From JACVRU01 sp040902725 (GTDB lineage: Bacteria; Actinomycetota; Thermoleophilia; Gaiellales; Gaiellaceae), in contig JBBDWU010000026.1 in NCBI GenBank assembly GCA_040902725.1, positions 1-32,672 of the forward strand: a stretch of DNA of 32,672 nt, written 5' to 3'. The translations under genes were made by a program, and so were the position numbers. Below the pieces are notes generated by a model. It was given only the letters and a program-made list of their open reading frames with translations. It had not been told where the DNA came from and ran no database searches. Shown one piece after another: positions 29,561 through 32,672 of the stretch. Within the stretch, counting starts at the first letter, position 1, and each line of letters begins with the position of its first letter.

Positions 29561-31134
29561 TGCGGCGCCTCCGGGCGTTCGGCCGCCGGGTCGAGGAGAT
29601 TCGGCCCGCGTTCGTGCTCGCGCCCCTGCTCGCCGCGCACCTGGCCGTGGTCGTCGTCGTCGCCGCGCAGGCGCGGCACAACGGCTGGCTCTACGGGACG
29701 GATGCCGGGGGCCACGACTGGACGGCCGCGTGGGCTCTCGGCCACCTCTGGGCGACGGACTCCGGAGCCTGGTACGGGCTCGCGGCGCTGCTGTGGCCGG
29801 CAGCGCTGGCGTTCGGCGGCAGCTTGCCGGCGGCGTTGCCGGTCGTCGTCGTCGCTCAGGTCCTCGTCGGCGGGACGGCCATCCTGCTCGCCACGTACGG
29901 CATCGGCGCACGCATCGGCGGCCGCCTCCTCGGCTACGCCGCAGCGCTCGGCTGGGTGCTCGCGCCGGTGCTCTCCCTCGGCTTCTTCTACGGCGGCGAC
30001 CGCGTGTTCCAGGGCGTGCCCTACTCCGACTTCCGCGGGCTCGTCCGCGACATCGTCGTCCCGCACGCGCTCGGGCTCACCTCCTCCGCCGCGTTCGTCT
30101 CGCTCGTCGCGCTGACTGTGGCCGCCTGGCTGCTCGTCCGCTCGCTCGATACGGGCGACTCCAACGACGTCGTCCTCGCCGCGCTGGCCGCGGGGTTCGC
30201 GCTCGGCGTCGACCCCGCGAACGCGGTCTTCGTCCCCGGCGTGCTGGTCGCGCTCGGCCTCGCCCGCCGCTGGCGGCACGCTCTCGCCTTCCTCGGGGCG
30301 CTCCTCCCTGCCGCGGCCGCGCTAGCGCTCTGGAAGGCGGCCGGCTCGGGCGAGTTGCCCGCGCTCCCGGGGTTCGGCTTCGACCTCGAGACGCTGCGGA
30401 TCAACTCGACGCATCTTCGAGGCGGCGGCTGGAGCCTGCTCGTGGTGCTCTGGATCGCCGTGGCCGGCAGCTACGGGCTCGTCCGGAAGGCGCCGGCGAA
30501 GGGGACGCTCGTCGCCGCCTGGCTCGCCGGCTTCTTCGTGGTCCTGGCCGGAGTGCCGGAATCGGGAAGCGTGCTGGCGGGAACAATCTTCCCCTCGGTC
30601 CAGCCGGGGTACGCCGCCTTGGTCTTGCTCGGCGCCGGGTCGCTCCTGCTCGTCCCGGGATGGGGACGGCCTACGCGCGCTGCCGCGGCCGGCGAGCACT
30701 GGTCGCGCCCCTCGGTCGCGGTCGCCGCGGCCGTCCTGGCGCTTGGCGTCTATCCGCTAGTGCTGGTCGGGCTCGCCAGCCCGGTTCCGCCGGACCGGAT
30801 CGTGGTCAAGGAGTCTCCGGGCCGCAGCGTGCCTGTCTCTGCGGCCTTCCACCTGCGCGCCGAGGGCGCCGCCCTCAGCTGGACCGCTCCCGCGGCCGCC
30901 GGGACGAAGCTGTCATACCGGATCTACCGCTCCCCGGGGCCCGGCTGTGCGCGCGCACAGGAGGGAAGCGGAGAGTGCCTGCTCAGGATGGCCGGAGTCG
31001 GGCTCGTCCGCGGAACGACGTGGACGGATCTCGCGCCCGGCTTCTCGTATCGCGTGGCCGCGCTGGCGGACTACCGCGTCGACCGGGCCGGGGGTGACTT
31101 GCTCCTGATCAGCCCGCCGGTCCGGGCCGGCTAG
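29560..31134 (+). CDS. Polytopic membrane protein with C-terminal fibronectin-III-like domain
   Basis: This 524-residue protein shares one base with the preceding stop. It has about ten helices between residues 18 and 410. A first loop holds GTDAGGHDWTAAWALGHLW (about 46-64), where acidic residues lie as in GT-C proteins, and a long loop holds GVPYSDFRGLVRDIVVPHALG (about 149-169). The final 110 residues form an Ig/FN3-like fold: ALSWTAPAAAGTKLSYRIYRS (about 437-457) and TTWTDLAPGFSYRVAAL (about 487-503), with two cysteines that could pair. The N-terminal part may be a GT-C enzyme or an unrecognised membrane scaffold. The FN3-like tail would face outside and could bind glycan or cell wall. 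Function is not assigned. Confidence 0.6.
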   Translation: MRRLRAFGRRVEEIRPAFVLAPLLAAHLAVVVVVAAQARHNGWLYGTDAGGHDWTAAWALGHLWATDSGAWYGLAALLWPAALAFGGSLPAALPVVVVAQVLVGGTAILLATYGIGARIGGRLLGYAAALGWVLAPVLSLGFFYGGDRVFQGVPYSDFRGLVRDIVVPHALGLTSSAAFVSLVALTVAAWLLVRSLDTGDSNDVVLAALAAGFALGVDPANAVFVPGVLVALGLARRWRHALAFLGALLPAAAALALWKAAGSGELPALPGFGFDLETLRINSTHLRGGGWSLLVVLWIAVAGSYGLVRKAPAKGTLVAAWLAGFFVVLAGVPESGSVLAGTIFPSVQPGYAALVLLGAGSLLLVPGWGRPTRAAAAGEHWSRPSVAVAAAVLALGVYPLVLVGLASPVPPDRIVVKESPGRSVPVSAAFHLRAEGAALSWTAPAAAGTKLSYRIYRSPGPGCARAQEGSGECLLRMAGVGLVRGTTWTDLAPGFSYRVAALADYRVDRAGGDLLLISPPVRAG

Positions 31135-31652
31135 TGCGCCGTCGCCTGCTGCTCGCTGCCGCCGTACTTGCGGCGGCCTGGCTCGCTGCCTGCGCGTTCC
31201 TGTTCCTCTGGCCGTCCGAGGACGCGCCCTCGCGCGTCGACGCGGTGGTGGTGCTCGGCGGGGACGCGTCGCACCGCATCCCCCGCGGTCAGGAGCTCGT
31301 GGGCTCCGGCGTCGCGCCCATGCTCGTCCTCTCGCGCGAGCCGGGCAGCAGGTGGGACCGGTGGCGTCCGCTCTGCGGGCGCCGGGGCGTCATCTGCTTC
31401 GACGCCGATCCGTACAGCACGCAAGGCGAGGCGCAGGCCGTCGCGCGGCTCGCCGAGCTCCACGGCTGGGACGAGGTCGCGCTCGTAACCTCGCGGTACC
31501 ACCTCTTCCGGGCGCGCCTGCTGTTCGACCGCTGCGTCGCCGACGATGTGGCGGCCGTGGGCGCGGACTACGACCGGCGCTGGTTACCGGTGGTCCTCCC
31601 GCTCGAGACGGCGAAGCTCGTCCGTGACGCCGTTCTCGATCGGAGCTGCTGA
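31134..31652 (+). CDS. YdcF-like (DUF218) membrane-anchored protein
   Basis: The 172-residue protein has one N-terminal helix (about 5-26) and a DUF218 domain: VDAVVVLGGDASHRIPRG (35-52), APMLVLSRE (about 61-69), STQGEAQAVARLAELHGW (about 95-112) and VALVTSRYHLFRARLLFDRC (about 115-134). The VTSRYHxxRAR motif is diagnostic. The family includes YdcF and SanA-like proteins associated with envelope integrity. Its biochemistry is poorly known, and nucleotide or lipid-diphosphate binding has been suggested. Here it closes the glycan operon and shares a base with the preceding stop. A role in handling lipid carrier intermediates would fit the neighbours but is inference. Confidence 0.85.
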   Translation: MRRRLLLAAAVLAAAWLAACAFLFLWPSEDAPSRVDAVVVLGGDASHRIPRGQELVGSGVAPMLVLSREPGSRWDRWRPLCGRRGVICFDADPYSTQGEAQAVARLAELHGWDEVALVTSRYHLFRARLLFDRCVADDVAAVGADYDRRWLPVVLPLETAKLVRDAVLDRSC

Positions 31653-31658
31653 GCTCGG

Positions 31659-31679
31659 GAATGCGGCGATGCGGCATTC
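31659..31679. terminator. Weak hairpin between convergent genes
   Basis: GAATGC (31659-31664) pairs with GCATTC (31674-31679) around a nine-base loop, seven bases after the YdcF-like stop. There is no T-run, and a 7-base direct repeat (ATGCGGC) overlaps it. Confidence 0.3.
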
Positions 31680-31695
31680 GCGCTGACCGGATGTA

Positions 31696-31709
31696 GCTCA
31701 AGCCTGAGC
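31696..31709. terminator. Short hairpin at the 3' end of the minus-strand gene
   Basis: GCTCA-AGCC-TGAGC forms a 5-bp stem overlapping the stop codon of the minus-strand gene. It may help transcription to stop between the two convergent units, but it is short and has no T-run. Confidence 0.25.
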
Positions 31710-32672
31710 CGAAGGATGATCTGCTAGCCCGCGGCGGTTCCGACGCGCGCGCCGTCGCTCTCGCTCGGTCGCGACGAGGCGATCGATTGCGACGAGGATC
31801 ATCAGGAATGCGCCGAGGCGAAGCAGGAGCGACGCTTGGAGCGCATGCCGGTCGACCTCATACCCGCTGAAGTGCCACGCAGCGAGCATGTGCGGGTAGG
31901 TCGTGAGCAGGAGGCCGGCCGGGACGACCCATACGGGGAGCGGTCCGGCCCGAATCGCGACTGCGGCCGCGAGCAGCACTGCTCCGGCGACGAGCGCGAA
32001 AAGCGTCAGGAGGTCGCGAGGGAACATGAACTTCGCGATTTCCCGCGGCGGGCGCAGAAATCCGAGCCCTTCGTTCGTGTTGTAGAGCGATAGGTCTGGG
32101 GAGAACAACGCCGTCCGGTTGTCGGGCGTGGAGTACAGGGCCTCCTGGCGCCCATGGAACGGCGCGGTCAGCACGTAGCCGGGGTTACGCAGCAAGTATC
32201 CGGCGTAGACGCTGCGAGCGCGTTCAAGCCACGGCTCCAAGGTCCAATTCCCGACGACTGGATGACCGTGGTCGGCGAAGTACCCACTCATCTCCGGCGT
32301 CTCCAGCACGCGCCGGAAGACGATGTCCTTCGTCGGTAAGAGCCATCGTTTGCCGGCCTCCGCCGACGCGAAGCTGGCCCCGTAGATGACTACACACCCA
32401 GCGGCGAGGGCCACCTTGAGCGGGCGATGACGCGCATCGAGCAATGTCAGCAACACGAGCGCCCCGACGGCGACCACGACGTATGCGTTGCTGTCGCGCG
32501 TGAACGTCCACACAAGCATTGCGGCGAGCACGAGTCCAGCGCGCAGCGGTGTTGGACGGAGGGTGAGCGCGATCCACGCTGCGAGGACGAGCGCCATCAT
32601 CGAGAACGTGAGGGACTCGCTAAGAAGTCGAATCACAATGAGTTCTGCAGCCTCCTGAAGCAGACGAGGCAG
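31698..32672 (-). CDS. Polytopic membrane protein, possible GT-C glycosyltransferase, 5' end outside the window
   Basis: The minus-strand frame is open from the right edge to the TGA at 31698-31700. A GTG at 32636 is therefore not necessarily the start, because coding-like sequence (QEAAELIVIRLLSESL) runs through it. Visible are about seven helices. The RLLSESLTFSMMALVLAAW segment looks like the mid-protein 'SE' helix of GT-C enzymes. The loop FTRDSNAYVVVAV and a long extracytoplasmic stretch with YFADHGHPVVGNWTLEPW follow. The last helix ends in a very basic tail (ERERRRARRNRRG). Codon use includes more CGA, CTT, AAT and ATT than the neighbours, and GC is visibly lower, hinting at separate acquisition. 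Its function is uncertain. Confidence 0.55.
   Translation of the reverse strand: MPRLLQEAAELIVIRLLSESLTFSMMALVLAAWIALTLRPTPLRAGLVLAAMLVWTFTRDSNAYVVVAVGALVLLTLLDARHRPLKVALAAGCVVIYGASFASAEAGKRWLLPTKDIVFRRVLETPEMSGYFADHGHPVVGNWTLEPWLERARSVYAGYLLRNPGYVLTAPFHGRQEALYSTPDNRTALFSPDLSLYNTNEGLGFLRPPREIAKFMFPRDLLTLFALVAGAVLLAAAVAIRAGPLPVWVVPAGLLLTTYPHMLAAWHFSGYEVDRHALQASLLLRLGAFLMILVAIDRLVATERERRRARRNRRGLADHPSAQA

Noticed and set aside
26912..29911. 999-codon open frame on the minus strand
   Set aside because: It is antisense to well-supported membrane protein genes with correct motifs and coupling. Its composition is typical of a GC-rich shadow frame.
31688..31745. tRNA-like sequence (GGATGTAGCTCA ... 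GGTTCCGAC)
   Set aside because: The D-arm-like and T-arm-like pieces are present, but there is no matching acceptor stem or anticodon stem, and the sequence encodes the C-terminus of the minus-strand membrane protein.

Overview
This window is chromosomal DNA from a very GC-rich bacterium. Nearly every third codon position is G or C, GTG is a common start codon, and most neighbouring genes overlap by 1, 4 or about 11 bases. These traits, an assimilatory APS reductase with the full Fe-S cysteine set, a subtilisin-inhibitor-like gene and TAnnnT boxes just upstream of start codons suggest an actinobacterium, perhaps a deep-branching class such as Thermoleophilia. That placement is inference. A run of ten Ns at 12789-12798 shows that the source is a draft assembly.

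Region 1 (1-4797, + strand) is a sulfur operon. It holds the end of a class I fumarase-type hydro-lyase alpha subunit, its beta subunit, phosphosulfolactate synthase (ComA), APS reductase (CysH), APS kinase (CysC), sulfate adenylyltransferase (Sat) and a TauE/SafE-type exporter. Sat and CysH turn sulfate into sulfite, and ComA adds sulfite to phosphoenolpyruvate to give phosphosulfolactate. No sulfite reductase is present, so the cluster looks built to make a C3 sulfonate rather than cysteine. The hydro-lyase may act on sulfolactate, which is a malate analogue.

Region 2 (4811-7978, + strand) holds a FlgD-Ig-like surface protein, an O-antigen ligase-like polymerase/ligase and a PIG-L deacetylase. 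The ligase-deacetylase junction is broken by a palindrome-rich insert between two 35-bp direct repeats. Region 3 (7975-11739, - strand) is a four-gene coupled operon: an SSI-like secreted inhibitor, a methyltransferase with a DUF4214-like N-terminus, an ATP-grasp ligase and a Wzx-like flippase.

Region 4 (11778-25547, + strand) is a glycan assembly locus. It contains a polyprenyl-phosphate GT2 enzyme, then (after a repeat-rich intergenic stretch with the gap) a tightly coupled series: sugar 4,6-dehydratase-like SDR, ATP-grasp, DegT aminotransferase, UPF0104/LPG-synthase-like membrane protein, GT2, two GT4 enzymes and a second UPF0104 protein. A small anchored protein, two large GT-C-like membrane proteins and another GT2 follow.

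Region 5 (25584-31652, + strand) begins with a fusion of a WecA/MraY-type phosphosugar transferase to the membrane and nucleotide-binding half of a CapD/FlaA1-type protein. Two more polytopic membrane proteins and a YdcF-like protein follow. A convergent partial membrane protein gene of visibly lower GC runs off the right edge (31698-32672).

Taken together, regions 2-5 appear to make, modify, flip, polymerise and attach a cell-surface polysaccharide or glycolipid containing a 4-amino-4,6-dideoxy sugar. Region 1 could supply PAPS or a sulfonate, but no sulfotransferase is visible in the window.
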